DNA of 64,000 nt from Zygnema cylindricum (taxonomy: Eukaryota; Streptophyta; Zygnematophyceae; Zygnematales; Zygnemataceae). The first letter of the stretch is position 1. Every line of letters starts with the position of its first letter. Shown here in pieces: positions 21,325-32,546 of this stretch. Location: the NCBI GenBank assembly GCA_037447655.1, contig JBBHKE010000787.1, forward strand, positions 1 to 64,000, read 5' to 3'. The notes beneath the pieces were generated by a model. The model did no database searches and was not told where the DNA came from. It saw nothing but the letters and a program-made list of their open reading frames with translations. The position numbers and the translations under genes are program-made.

Positions 21325-21950
21325 GAAAGCAGATTCTAAAATTCTTAATGGTTAAAAACAAGTAGAGGTATTTAGCACAGAATTTGACAAAAAAGCTCAA
21401 AGTAATTAGCAGAGAAATCAGTTTAATCAGAACCAAATCAGTTTAGGCAGTTTAATCAAAGAGAAAATAGACAAACTTTTAATGCTTGTTTTTATTGTAA
21501 TGAAAAAGGTCATGGATATAAATTCAGTCCTAAGCTTAAGAAAGCTAATGAAACAGGTCTGTACAGGTCTGGATGGCAACAGAGTCAATTTCATCAAGGC
21601 TTCACGGGATCTTCACAACGAGGAAATGCACTATTCTACGCGTCTTCATCTCATCAAGACGAGTCTCTTTCACTCTCTGACAAGGAGAATGATGATCTAT
21701 TTGTTATGGCAACAGCAATGGAGGGCGCAAAAGACAATGGATGGATAATAGACACGGGAGCGTCGGCCCACATGTGTTGGAACAAGGTAGTTTTCAAAAA
21801 TTTGAAATCAACACCGGAGAAAAATATCTACTATGTATGTGGAATGGGTGTGCATACATGAGTTGAAGATGATGTCTCCTTGCTAGTTGATGTAGAAGGC
21901 AAGGCATTTGAGACAACCCTTCATAATGTTCTCTATGTACCAGATTTTTA
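21325..21950 (+). pseudogene. Copia C gag end and protease
   Basis: Continuation of C gag after D. The zinc knuckle reads CFYCNEKGHGYKFS (about 21487-21530), with Ser instead of the last Cys. Protease follows with an intact GWIIDTGASAHMCWN (about 21740-21785), then NIYYVCGMGVHT and a stop. A further stop precedes the integrase part at 21957. Confidence 0.85.
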
Positions 21951-21956
21951 GAAAAT

Positions 21957-23336
21957 GTGTTTTCAACTTCTTTGGTAGAAAGTAAAGGGTTTGAGGTTAA
22001 TCTGAAACATGGCAGGCAGGTTCTTAGCAAAAATGGAAAAATTGCAGTTACGGGAACTACAGATGCCAGCAAAATGTATCGAATGGGTATGCGTGATAAT
22101 AAAGAAAATGATGTTTTGTATTCCGGTGCATTATCCTCAGATGAGTTGTTGCATAAAAAATTAGACCATGTGAACTATGACAGTATGAAAAAAATCGTCA
22201 ATGCTGGTAAAATAGAAAGAGTCACTGTGTTAAATCAGTCACATAAAACATATGATGGTTGTGCATTAGGAAAAATACACAGATTACCGTTTCCTCAAGA
22301 GTTTGAACATAAATCTACTAAACTTTTGCAACTCATTCATTCTGATGTTTTCGGCCCTGCAAAGGTACCATCTAATGGGGGGATGAAATATATGGTTACG
22401 TTTACATATGATTTTTCAAGGTTTACTAAAGTCTATTTCATGAAGGACAAGAGTGAAGTCTTCACTTATTTTCAACACTACAAAGCGTGGGCGGAGAAAC
22501 TACACGGTTTGCTAATTTTGGAGCTCAGATCGGACAATGGCGAAGAATATACGTCAAGAGAGTTTGAAAACTTCTTACTCAAGGAAGGTATAAGTCACAA
22601 ACTAAATGTTCCATACTCTCCGGAACAAAATGCGGTCTCAGAAAGACTAAATAGAACTATCACAAAATGCTCTAAGTCCATGCTTGCGGATAAGGACGTG
22701 GATCCGAAATTCTGGGCTGAAGCATTAAATTGTGCAGTTTATATCAAAAACATGATATGTTCAAGATCGGTAGAAACCACTCTTTACGAGATCTGGACGG
22801 GTAGAAAACCGGATGTCAGTCATTTCAAAGTCTTTGGAAGTAAATGCTTTATTTTGGATACGTTTGATGATAGATGGAAAATGGAACCTAAGGGATTGCC
22901 GCGCATTTTGTTAAGATATGATGATCACTCTTATGGTTATAAAGTCTTTGTTTTTGAGAGGCAAATAATTATTGTAGCAAAGAACATCGTTGTCAAAGTT
23001 CAACTAGACTCGATAGACTTATTTAAAATGACAGAGCATCAAAAGCAACAAAAAGTACAGGAATATATCATTTTAGATAGCATCCATAATATTGTCCCAC
23101 AGATGCAAAATTCACCAATGGTAACACAAAAGTCAGAACATAATCGGGTTCTCCAACAAGTTCATTTTGAAGCAGACCAACACCTGTCACTGCCTACGGA
23201 TTGTAACCAGCACAATAAGCGCAATGCACGGGATCCGACAATTTCAGCCTCAAAATTTACGGGGGGAAGAAGATCCGGTAGCCGCCTGCAAGCAAGTTCT
23301 CACTTCGCCTACTCAACAGCCTCGAAGAGCCACTAA
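21957..23336 (+). pseudogene. Copia C integrase
   Basis: A 459-codon open stretch. The GAG-pre-integrase HHCC domain has LLHKKLDHVNYDSMKK (Trp and Gly of the usual LWHKRLGH are changed) and CALGKIHRLPFP (first Cys of CDGC is now YDGC). The DDE core keeps IHSDVFGPAK, LRSDNGEEYTS and YSPEQNAVSERLNRT. The C-terminal GKKP-type segment is ETTLYEIWTGRKPDVSHFKVFG. The enzyme would insert cDNA. Changes in the zinc-binding residues suggest it is inactive despite the long frame. Confidence 0.88.
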
Positions 23337-23410
23337 CCATCCGGGAAGCCTTCTCATCACCGGAGCGCAATCATTCGATCGAGGCGGCAAACGATGAAAT
23401 AAAGTCGATC

Positions 23411-24886
23411 ATGGAGGCTCAAACATGGGAGCTTGTGGACCTTCCTCCGCATCGAAAAGCGATAAAAAGCAGATGGGTATTCAAGGTGAAGTTAACTCTA
23501 GGTAACACCCTTGAACGATATAAGGCTAGACTTGTGGCAAAGGGGTATAATCTAAAGGAAGGAATTGATTTTGAAGAAACATTTTCTCATGTTGTAAGAT
23601 TTCTGAAAGTGAGGATTTTGCTATCTCTAGCTGTTATGGAAGATATGGAAATACATCAGATGGATGTAAAGACAGCCTTTTTGCATGGAGAACTAGAGGA
23701 GACCATTTACATGTAGCAGCTTTAAATGTATGCAGAACCAAGAAAAGAGCGCTTAGTATGCAAACTGTTAAAATCTTATTTTGGCCTAAAACAGGCCCCT
23801 ATGCAATGGAATCTAAAACTTGATGAATTCTTAACTAGCTTAGGATTTAAAAGGATACGTTCTGATCGCTTGGTCTATGTTTTAAAGGGTGAGGATGGAA
23901 TAGTGTATATAGCGGTGTATGTAGATGATTTACTTTTAGTTTGCAAATCAATGGCTGAAATTAACAAAACTAAAAATGCTTTAAACTCACAGTTCGAGAT
24001 GAAAGACCTCGGTGAGGCAAAATATATTTTGGGTATCCAGGTAAAGAGGGACAGGAAAAAGAGATTAGTAAAATTTACTCAAAAAGAGGCGATTGGAAAC
24101 ATATTAGATGAATATGGAATGCGGGGGCAAAAAGATGTGTAACACCATTGGAGTTTCGACAGAAGTTAGAGGGGGAAGAGACAGAACCGGGTGTTATTGT
24201 CAGTGAAGTTTTTTGAGTCTGGGGAGGATGATCGTATGACACTGATACCTTACACACAGATAGTGGGAAGTTTAATATATTTTATAAACTGTACCCGTTC
24301 GGATACTGCTGCAGCAGGTAGGGGTGGGAAGTTTAATATATTTCATAAACTGTACCCGTTCGGATATTGCCGCAACAGTTGGGGTACTGAGCAGAAGTCT
24401 AGAGAATCCGAGGAAATCTGATTGTGATGCAGCAAGAAGAGTTTTAAGATACTTGGCAGGAACCAACGACCTCAAACTTACACTAGGTGGAGGAGAAATG
24501 AAGCTGCAAACATGGAGTGATGCATGCTATGGCGACATGCCAAGCCGAAAAATCCACCACGAGATTTGTTCTGCAAATTGGGAATGGGACTTGCTGTTGG
24601 AGCATTAAACTTCAAAAGGTCACGGTGCAATCGACGATGAAATCAGAATGTATGGCAGCGAGCTCGACCCACAAAGAACTCTTATGGGTGAAATCCATGT
24701 TGCAAAAATTGGGATACATGCAGGTTGGTCCACATGAGGTGATCTGGTGTGATAACCAAGCTGCCAGTGCCATTACTTCTAACCCGAGTCACCACTTCAA
24801 ACGCAAGCACATGGGTGTAAGATTACACTTTGTAAGAGAAAAAGTGTTCTCTAAAGTGGTTAAAATATGTTATTTGCCAGATACAC
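23411..24886 (+). pseudogene. Copia C reverse transcriptase-RNase H, broken
   Basis: RT is split by a TAG at 23713-23715 (after ETIYM) and continues at 23726 with YFGLKQAPMQWNLKLDEFL and the intact catalytic YVDDLLLVCKS. Around 24262-24385 a ~60-bp segment (GRSLIYFINCTRSD region) is present twice in tandem. RNase H follows in other frames (TWSDACYGD, STMKSECMA, IWCDNQAASAI, HMGVRLHFVREKV). At 24886 the coding sequence is fused abruptly to the middle of the 3' LTR, so the LTKALP end and purine tract are deleted. Confidence 0.88.
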
Positions 24887-25229
24887 AGTTGCGGTAATCT
24901 TTGATACGATCTGTACGAAAAAACACAACTGCGACGCAACAAGACAAACGCAACTGCGGTTATTTTGGTATAGGACAATGCAGTTGCGACGCTACAAGAC
25001 AAAACACAGCTCAGGTCAATTTTGTATAGGACAACGCAGCTGCGACAAAGCTACATATATTTGAATATGATTAAGAATTGAACGACGCAGCGGCGGTTGA
25101 TATGAATGAAGTCAACGGACGAGATTCATAACACGATAAATAAGTGACTCGCTGAAAGGTGCTCTGCAACAGCCGGATGGACTTATCCAGACAAGTGTCA
25201 CTAAGCCAGCGACAAGTATTTGAACAAAT
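24887..25229 (+). repeat. 3' LTR of copia C, first half (5'-truncated)
   Basis: Matches the 5' LTR from about 15809 onward (TTGCGGTAATCTTTGA...), including the CGCAGCTGCGAC units. The first ~170 bp of the LTR are missing. It is cut at CAAAT (25225-25229) by element B and continues at 31205-31745. Confidence 0.87.
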
Positions 25230-26108
25230 TGTTGTCTTTTTGGAAAGCTTTCAGTCTCAGAGCAGCGCAGCTGCTTTACAGACAAAGCAGCGCAGCTGCT
25301 ATACAGACAGAGCAAAGCAACTGCTATACAACAGAGCAGCCCAGCTGCTATACAGCAAAGCAGCTGCTATACAGCAGAGCAGCTGCTATACAACAGAGCA
25401 GCTGCTATACAGCAGAGCAACGCAGCAGCAAAGCAGCGCAGCAGCAGAGCAGCGCAGCATCAGAGCAGCGCTGCAGCAGAGCAGCGCAGCAGCAGCGACT
25501 CTACAACACAAACAGGACAACGCAACCACGATTATATTTGATATGGTCCGTACGGACAACGCAACGTCTGATATTCTTAATGTGATTCTGTACAGGATAG
25601 AGCAACTACAATAGATACGATTCTAGTCATCTTAGTGGGAACTCAGTGGTAACTTAGTGGGTAACTCAGTGGTAGCTTAGTGATAGCTCAGTGGTAGCTT
25701 AGTGATAGCTCAATGGTAGCTTGACAGATTAGTGGTAGCTTGGTGGTTTGATGTACCTCTCAAATACACTGGTGTTGCCAGTTCAACACAATTATAAGAC
25801 TTAGGACTCATAACATATTATGTATCCAGACTTCCAAGTAGTAAAACTGCAAACAGTTTTTGGGAAACTTCTGAGTATTATATCTTGAGTGTTGTCGGGT
25901 CAATTGTGCTGAAACTTTGGGAGTTATCACTTTTTATGCTACTCTATATTCTGATAGAGTTTTGTGAAGTTTGGATGCTTTTATAAGAATTGGTGAGCAC
26001 TTAAAAACAGCTGTTTGGTAGGATTCTTGATAGCTTCTGAGAGTGTATCATGTCTACTTCTACTACTACTGCTGCTCCTCCACCTGCACCGGTGATTGTA
26101 GAACAACA
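25230..26108 (+). repeat. 5' LTR of copia B
   Basis: 879 bp, TGTTGTCTTTTTGGAAAGC to GAACAACA. Positions about 25260-25500 form a minisatellite of AGCAGCGCAGCTGCTATACAG-like units; the 3' LTR has fewer units, accounting for the 45-bp length difference. A second repeat, alternating 'agtggtagctta' and 'gtgatagctc', fills 25630-25745. The gag ATG (26050) lies 59 bp before the LTR end. Confidence 0.93.
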
Positions 26109-27197
26109 GGTTATGGGCCTGTCATCAAGAATTCCTCTCTTTTCTGGGGATAAGTATGTTTACTGGGCGGATATGATGGAAACACATTTTGAAAATGTCA
26201 ATCTTTTAGATATCTTGGATGGTTCGCTGGATGAATCTGATCCTTCATGGTCTAAGAAAAATACTCAAGCTCGTTCTATTCTGAAATTTTGTATATCTGA
26301 GGACTTAGCTATGTCTAGGATAAAAATGAAAAAACAATTGATATCTGGAAATCACTTAAAAGTGATTATGAAAAGGCCAATGTCCAAGAAGAGCTTATAT
26401 TGGCTGGAAAAACTTGGGACTATAAGTACACTGGCGGTACAATGGCTGAATATTTTAACAAATTTCGTATCCTTGTAGATGCACATGCTTGTGCAGGTGG
26501 GGTGTTTCCTCCTTTTCAACAGGCAGCATTGCTCATGAGGGGTCTCCCTCGTAGTATGAAAGGAGCATCTGACATGCTCAAACAAAAAGATAAAGCTAGC
26601 TGGACTTTACAGTTAGCCATCAATATTTTACTAGAAGAGGAAACTACGTCTAATATTCTCAATGTTGAGCAAGTAGAGGTTTTTAATTCAGACTTTGAGA
26701 GAAAAGAACAGTTTAATCAGCAAAGGAATCAGTTTAATCAGTTCAGACAGTTTAATCAAGGTGGAAATAGACAATCAAACAATGCATGCTTTTATTGTAG
26801 TGAGAGAGGTCATGGATACAAATTCTGTCCTAAGCTTAAAAAAGCTAACAATAGAGGTTTATACAGGCCGAGATGGCAACAAAGAACGTTTTACAAAGGC
26901 TTCACGGGGCCTACACCTCGTGGAAATGCACTATTTTCGGCTTCTTCGTCTCTCCAAGACGAGACTTTGACGGTTTCTACGGAGGATGATACGGATATAT
27001 TCGCTATGGCGGCTGCAATGGGGGGCGCGAAGGACCCTGGATGGATAATGGATACAGGAGCGTTAGCCCACATGTGTTGGAACAAGGCCATCTTCAAAAA
27101 TCTGAAAACAACGCCGGAGAAAAATATTTATTATGCTTGTGGAATGAGTGTCCACACTCGTGCTGTGGGTGATGTGTCCTTACTCGTTGATGTATAA
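26050..27197 (+). pseudogene. Copia B gag-protease
   Basis: Starts in the LTR (MSTSTTTAAPPPAPVIVEQ) and crosses the primer site into the copia gag domain (LSSRIPLFSGDKYVYWADMM, HFENVNLLDILDGSLDESD). A single-base shift near 26335 moves to the frame with TWDYKYTGGTMAEYFNKF, FPPFQQAALLMRGLPRSMKG and ILLEEE. The zinc knuckle CFYCSERGHGYKFC is intact (about 26787-26829), as is the protease site WIMDTGALAHMCWN (about 27040-27085). A TAA at 27195-27197 then interrupts. Gag assembles particles and the protease would cut the polyprotein. Confidence 0.92.
26109..26119 (+). promoter_or_regulatory. Primer binding site of copia B
   Basis: GGTTATGGGCC follows the LTR end without a spacer and is complementary to the anticodon half of initiator tRNA-Met. 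It is also coding: it gives the QVMG of gag, so primer site and gag overlap. Confidence 0.85.
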
Positions 27198-27236
27198 GGA
27201 AAAGGAATTGAAAGGAATCTTCACAATGTCTTATTT

Positions 27237-28637
27237 GTGCATGACTTTAAGAAAAATCTGTTTTCTACGTCGTTTGTAGAGAGTAAAGGCTTTGAGGTTA
27301 ATTTGAATAATTGTCGGCAGGTTGTTAGCAAAAATGGCAAGGTTGCGGTTACAGGTACTAGAGATAGTAGCAAGATGTATCGCATGGATATGGCTAATAC
27401 CAAGGAGAATGATGTTCTGTACTCCGGTGTTTTGCACTCAGATGAGTTGTGGCATAAAAGATTAGGCCATGTAAACTATGATAGTTTGAGGAAAATGGTC
27501 CTTGCATGAAAAATAGAGGGTGTATCAATCACAAATGAGCCGGTCAAAACTTGTGATGGTTGCGCTTTAGGCAAAATCCACAGATTGCCATTTCCTAAAG
27601 AGTCTGAGCATCGGTCACATAAACTCTTACAACAAATTCATTCGGATGTCTTTTGTCCGGCGAAGGTTCCATTTGCCGAGGGGATGAAATATATGGTCAC
27701 CTTCACAAATGATTTCTCCAGGTTTACAAAAGTTTACTTCATGAAGGAGAAGAGTGAAGTGTTTGGTCACTTCAAACACTATAAAGCATGGGTTGAAAAG
27801 CTTCATAATTTACCTATTATGCAGCTCAGATCGGACAATGGTGGTGAATATACATCAAAGGAATTTGAAGCCTTTTTACTCGAGGAGGGAATAAGTCATC
27901 TATTGACTGTTCCATATTCACCTGAACAAAACGGGGTGTCGGAAAGACTGAATAGAACTCTCACGGAGAGCTCTAGGTCGATGCTCGCAGATAAAAATGT
28001 GGATTCAAAATTCTGGGCTGAGGCTCTAAATTGTGCAGTTTATATTAAGAATAGGATAGGATCAAGATCGGTAGGAACTACTCCTTACGAGATTTGGACA
28101 GGAAACAAACCAGATGTTAGCCATTTCAATGACTTTGGTAGTCAATCCTTTATATTGGATACTTCTCCAGATAGATGGAAAATAGAACCTAAGGGATTAC
28201 CGGGTATTCTGTTAGGATATGATGATCACTCAAAAGGTTATAGAGTCTTTGTGTTTGAGAGGCAAAAAAAAGTTGTAGCAAGGAGCATCATTGTTAAAGA
28301 TGAACAAGACTCCATAGATTTATTTAAAATGACAGAGCAGCAAAGGCAACAAAAGGTACAGGAATATGTCATTATAGATTGCATGCAGGATATTGTCCCG
28401 CAGATTCCACAAACTCCGGTGGTGACTCCGGAGTCCGACTCTCTTCAAGTTCCTCAACAAAATCGGATCCAGACAAACCAACAGCGGTCAGTACACACAG
28501 ATCGCAACCATGGCAATCAGCGCAACGCACGGCATCCGACGATCTCAGCCTCAGAATTTCCGAGGGAAGAAGATCAACCAGCCGCCTTCAAGCAAGCTCT
28601 CACTTTGCCTACTCGGCAGCCTCAGGGGAGCCTTTGA
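27237..28637 (+). pseudogene. Copia B integrase
   Basis: Same frame as the protease, interrupted by a TGA at 27507-27509. The zinc domain (ELWHKRLGHVNYDSLRK ... CDGCALGKIHRLPFP) is complete. The core holds QIHSDVFCPAK, QLRSDNGGEYTSKEFE and YSPEQNGVSERLNRT, so the catalytic D, D and E are all present. Then come TTPYEIWTGNKPDVSHF and GYDDHSKGYRVFVFE. A frameshift near 28560 moves into the RT frame. Confidence 0.92.
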
Positions 28638-28639
28638 CC

Positions 28640-30207
28640 ATTCAGGAGGCCTTCTCATCACCAGAACGGAATCACTGGATCGAGGCAGCAAACGACGAAA
28701 TGAAGTCCATCGTGGAGGCTCAAACATGGGAGCTTGTGGACCTTCCTCCAGACCGAAAAGCGATCGGCAGCAAATGGGTATCCAAGGTGAAGTTAAATCC
28801 CGATAACACCATTGAACGTTATAAGGCCAGACTTGTGGCAAAAGGGTATAATCAAAAGGAAGGAATTGATTTTGAAGAAACATTTTCTCCGGTTGTAAGA
28901 TTTCCGACAGTTAGGATTTTGCTATCTCTAGCTGCTATAGAAGATACGGAAATACATTAGATGGATGTAAAGACGGCCTTTTTGCACGGAGAACTAGAAG
29001 AGACCATTTACATGCAGCAGCCTAAAAAGTATGTGGAACCAGGAAAAGAGCACTTAGTATGCAAGTTGCTAAAATCTTTGTACGGCCTAAAACAAGCCCA
29101 CAGACAGTGGAATCTAAAGCTTGATGAATTCTTGACTAGCCTAGGATTTCAAAGGATAAGTTATGATCACTCTGTCTACGTTCTAAAGGGTGACAATGGG
29201 ATAGTATATATAGCAGTATATGTAGATGATTTGCTATTAATTAGCAAATCAATGGCTGAAATTAACAAAATCAAAACTGCTCTAAACTCACGGTTCGAGA
29301 TGAAAGACCTCGGTGAGGCAAAATATATTTTGGGTATCCTGGTAGAGAGGGACAGAAATAAGAAAATAATAAAATTGACTCAAAAAGAGGCCATTAACAA
29401 CATGTTAGATGAGTACGGAATGCGGGGGGCAAAAGGATGTTTAACTCCAATGGAGTTTCGGCAGAAGTTAGAGGGAGAAGAGACAGAACCAGGTGTCATT
29501 GTTAGCAAGTATTTAGAGTCACGGGAGAATGATCCTATGACAATAATACCTTTTAGACAGATAGTGGGAAACGTAACATATTTCATGAACTGTACCCGTC
29601 CTGACATTGCTGCAGCAGTCGGGGTACTGAGCAGGAGTCTAGAAAATCCGAGAAAATCTGATCTTGATGCAGCAAGGAGAGTCTTAAGATATTTGGCAGG
29701 AACTAAAGATCTCAAACTCACTCTAGGCGGAGGAGAAGTCAAGCTGCAAACATGGAGTGATACAAGCTATGGCGACATGCCAAGCCAGAAATCCACCACG
29801 GGATTCGTTCTACAAATTGGGAACGGTACTTGCTGCTGGAGCAGCAAACTTCAAAAGGTTACAGCACAGTCGACAATGGGGTCAGAATATATGGCAGCAA
29901 GCTCAGCCCTCAAAGAACTCTTATGGGTAAAATCCATATTACAAGAACTAGGATACATGCAAGTTGGTCCACAGGTGATCTGGTGTGATAACCAGGCTGC
30001 CATTGCCATTGCTTCTAACCCGAGTCATCACTTCAAAAGCTAGCACATGGATGTACGATTACACTTTGTAAGAGAAAAAGTGTTCTCTAGAGTGCTTAAA
30101 TTATGTTATTTGCCAAATGCAAAAATGATTGCTGATATGCTCACTAAAGCCCTTCCTACTCCTAAGCTGAAGTATTGTAGGGACGCAGTGGGATTAAGTG
30201 AATAGTT
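28640..30207 (+). pseudogene. Copia B reverse transcriptase-RNase H
   Basis: RT begins within 28379-28960 ([35 protein letters not shown]), meets a TAG at 28958-28960 and continues from 28961 with MDVKTAFLHGELEETIYM, SLYGLKQAHRQWN and the intact catalytic YVDDLLLISKS. RNase H has TWSDTSYGDMPS, STMGSEYMAASSA, VIWCDNQAAIAIA and, after a TAG at 30041-30043, HMDVRLHFVREKV and ADMLTKALPTPK. The natural stop is TAG at about 30202-30204. Apart from the stops, all RT and RNase H catalytic residues visible by eye are kept. Confidence 0.93.
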
Positions 30208-30355
30208 GAATTGATGCACTGTTATACTACCACTCTGCGATAAATCCACCATTGTGATGTAGTGGGACTGGGTGACTTGTTAATTGCTATATTGCTATGC
30301 TGCGATGCTGCGCTAGTTTATCACCGCAGCAACGCCGGGATACTGAGTCTAAAGC

Positions 30356-30365
30356 TTTAGGGGAG
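30356..30365 (+). promoter_or_regulatory. Polypurine tract of copia B
   Basis: TTTAGGGGAG directly before the 3' LTR start TGTTG, the plus-strand primer site. The corresponding tracts of D and A2 are TAAGGGGAG. Confidence 0.8.
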
Positions 30366-31199
30366 TGTTGTCTTTTTGGAAAGCTTTCAGTCTCAGAGCA
30401 ACGCAGTTGCTTTACAGACAAAGCAGCGCTGCTGCTATACAGACAAAGCAGCGCAGCTACTATACAACAGAGCACCGCAGCTGCTATACAGCAGAGCAAC
30501 TACTATACATCAGAGCAGCTGCTATACAGCAGAGTAGGTGCTTTACAACAGAGCATCTGCTATACAGCAGAGCAGCGCAGCAGCAGCGACGCTGCAACAC
30601 AGACAGGACAACGCAACCATGATTATATTTGATATGGTCCGTACGGACAACGCAACGTTTGATATTTTTAATGTGATTCTGTACAGGATAGAGCAACTAC
30701 AATAGATACGATTCTAGTCATCTTAGTGGGAACTCAGTGGTAACTTAGTGGGTAACTCAGTGGTAGCTTAGTGATAGCTCAGTGGTAGCTTAGTGATAGC
30801 TCAATGGTAGCTTGACAGATTAGTGGTAGCTTGGTGGTTTGATGTACCTCTCAAGTACACTGGTGTTGCTAGTTCAACACAATTATAAGACTTAGGACTC
30901 ATAACATATTATGTATCCAAACTTCCAAGTAGTAAAACTGCAAACAGTTTTTGGGAAACTTCTGAGTATTATATCTTGAGTGTTGTCGGGTCAATTGTGC
31001 TGAAACTTTGGGAGTTATCACTGTTTATGCTAATCTATATTTTGAAAGAGTTTTGTGAAGTTTGGATGCTTTTATAAGAATTGGTGAGCACTTAAAAACA
31101 GCTGTTTGGTAGGATTCTTGATAGCTTCTAAGAGTGTATCATGTCTACTTCTACTACTACTGCTGCTCCTCCACCAGCACCGGTGGTTGTAGAACAACA
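30366..31199 (+). repeat. 3' LTR of copia B
   Basis: 834 bp, near-identical by eye to the 5' LTR apart from fewer minisatellite units and scattered substitutions. It also carries the gag start codon (ATG at 31141) 59 bp before its end at 31199. Confidence 0.93.
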
Positions 31200-31204
31200 C
31201 AAAT

Positions 31205-31745
31205 CACCGGTTGAGAATTCTCAGTAAGTGTCACTAAGCCGGCGAGAAGCATTTGAACAAATCACCTGTATAGGATTTTCAGTAATATTGATTGTACAAT
31301 GATAGATTAATTTTAGTGTGATTAGGAGCACTTGACCTTAGTGGAAGTTTAGTTCTTTGGACGTATCTTTTAGGGACACTTGTATCGGCGGTACAGCACT
31401 ATGAAGTAGGACAACTGAGTGTAGAGTATAAAATATAGGACGTAGAACATTTTATGTATCCAGATTTCCAGACTTTGTAATCTGGAGACTGTTTTTGGGA
31501 AACTTTTGAGTTACCTATCATGGTGTATGCTGGATCAATTGTGCTGAAATTTTGGGAGTTATCAGTCTTGTTATACTCTATACTGTGATATAGTTTGTGT
31601 AAGTTTTGGATCTTTGTGACAGAATTGGTGTTGTGCCTCAAACAGCTGTTTGATAGGATTCTTGATAAGCTTCTGTGAGAGAGATTATGTCTACTTCCGC
31701 TACTAGTGCAGATGCTCCACTTGCTCCTGTGGTCATAGAACAACA
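31205..31745 (+). repeat. 3' LTR of copia C, second half
   Basis: Continues the C LTR after element B. It begins with a short local rearrangement: 'gtgtcactaagcc(g/a)gcgaga/caag ... ttgaacaaatcacc' occurs before B (25195-25229) and again after it (31227-31266), a ~60-bp duplication. It ends GAACAACA at 31745, followed by the ATATC duplication. The LTR-internal gag ATG is at 31687. Confidence 0.88.
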
Positions 31746-31750
31746 ATATC

Positions 31751-32101
31751 CTCGGTCTTCTTCACTCCTACCTTAAAATATGGGTCGTTTAATAGTCGAA
31801 ATAGCAATCCATTAGCAAAAAAAGCCTTTGCCCATGCCACATCCACCTTTTTTTTGTTATGCATATTAAATACATTATTTATTTTGGTCTGAACACCTTG
31901 TACCTTGCTACTCTGGCTAGATGTAGGACATCTAGTGCATTCATCCACATCGGATAAGACACGTTTCTGAGAGCCATGATAACATTTTGCGATTTCCGAT
32001 GCATATAACTCCGCTTGGACTTCATCTGGACATAAAATGCAAGCTCTAACGCCCCCACTTTTAACATTTCCAAACAAATGTTTTCTAATCCCAGTTGGCA
32101 T
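31751..32101 (-). pseudogene. hAT-like transposase, N-terminal part
   Basis: Minus-strand frame with GIRKHLFGNVKSGGVRACIL, a BED-type zinc-finger C-terminal half (the Cys pair should lie just upstream, around 32105-32140, now in another frame), then VQAELYASEIAK and VDVAWAKAFFANGLLFRLLN, the usual start of the DUF659 region. It ends at the ATATC duplication; ignoring element C it reads on in frame into the DGWTS part at 15038-15637. The BED finger binds transposon ends. Confidence 0.75.
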
Positions 32102-32546
32102 TGTATTCGTTTACACAGATGCATATTTTGTTATTCCCAAGCAACTCTCTTTTTGGAGCGTTAACGTGCTCCCACTCGATTCCTCGTGGCCTAGGCATGG
32201 CTGTTTCTGTTTAGTTTTGTTGAAACTTGAAGGGTGGCTTCAATTGTTGATTTTTTTGCCTCTCCAATCGCGGCTTCTTTGCGAAGGAGGAGCGGAGGAC
32301 AAATCGAAATTCGTGCGCATAAATGAACTAACGTCTCTTTTTTTTTAAATGTCCGTACAATCTTTCGTACAGTGTGAGACGTACGAAATTTACTAATTTT
32401 ACAAAACAAGCGAATATTACGTATTTTTCGTAAAAAAGTCCAAATTTGTACGAATATGACATCTATGATTAACACTAATAGCGATACATGGTGTAATAAA
32501 TACATTTGAACAAACATATGATTGTTTGACGTCGCAACACAATCAC

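Larger units (their letters stand above)
25230..31199 (+). mobile_element. Ty1/copia element B (complete outline), nested in C
   Basis: 5' LTR 25230-26108, 3' LTR 30366-31199, with a perfect CAAAT duplication at 25225-25229 and 31200-31204. Internal order is gag, protease, integrase, RT, RNase H, purine tract, the Ty1/copia order with integrase before RT. The LTRs look the most similar of all pairs here, so B is probably among the youngest elements, yet the polyprotein carries at least two frameshifts and four stops. 5970 bp in total. Confidence 0.95.
15638..31745 (+). mobile_element. Ty1/copia element C, carrying two nested insertions
   Basis: C starts TGTTATTTTT at 15638 and ends ACAACA at 31745, flanked by ATATC on both sides. 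Its own sequence is 15638-17177, 21325-25229 and 31205-31745. The gaps are element D (in gag) and element B (in the 3' LTR). C belongs to the same family as B: similar LTR, gag, integrase and RT. Many stops and frameshifts, a tandem duplication in pol and the loss of the RNase H end, purine tract and first ~170 bp of the 3' LTR show that it is old. Confidence 0.9.
14195..32495 (-). mobile_element. hAT-like DNA transposon, split by copia element C
   Basis: TACACCATGTATTGCTATTAG at 14195 onward is matched in inverted form by CTAATAGCGATACATGGTGTA ending at 32495, an approximately 25-bp terminal (or subterminal) inverted repeat. Between them, once C (15638-31745) is set aside, lies a minus-strand hAT-type transposase (31751-32101 and 14817-15637). 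Without the insertion the element would be about 2.2 kb, which is short for an autonomous hAT; the catalytic centre is partly deleted. I could not find the expected 8-bp target duplication outside the repeats, so the outer limits are tentative. Confidence 0.6.

Noticed and set aside
25260-25500. CRISPR array or structured RNA in the repeated LTR sequence
   Set aside because: Units are directly adjacent, imperfect and without unique spacers; a minisatellite in a eukaryotic LTR.
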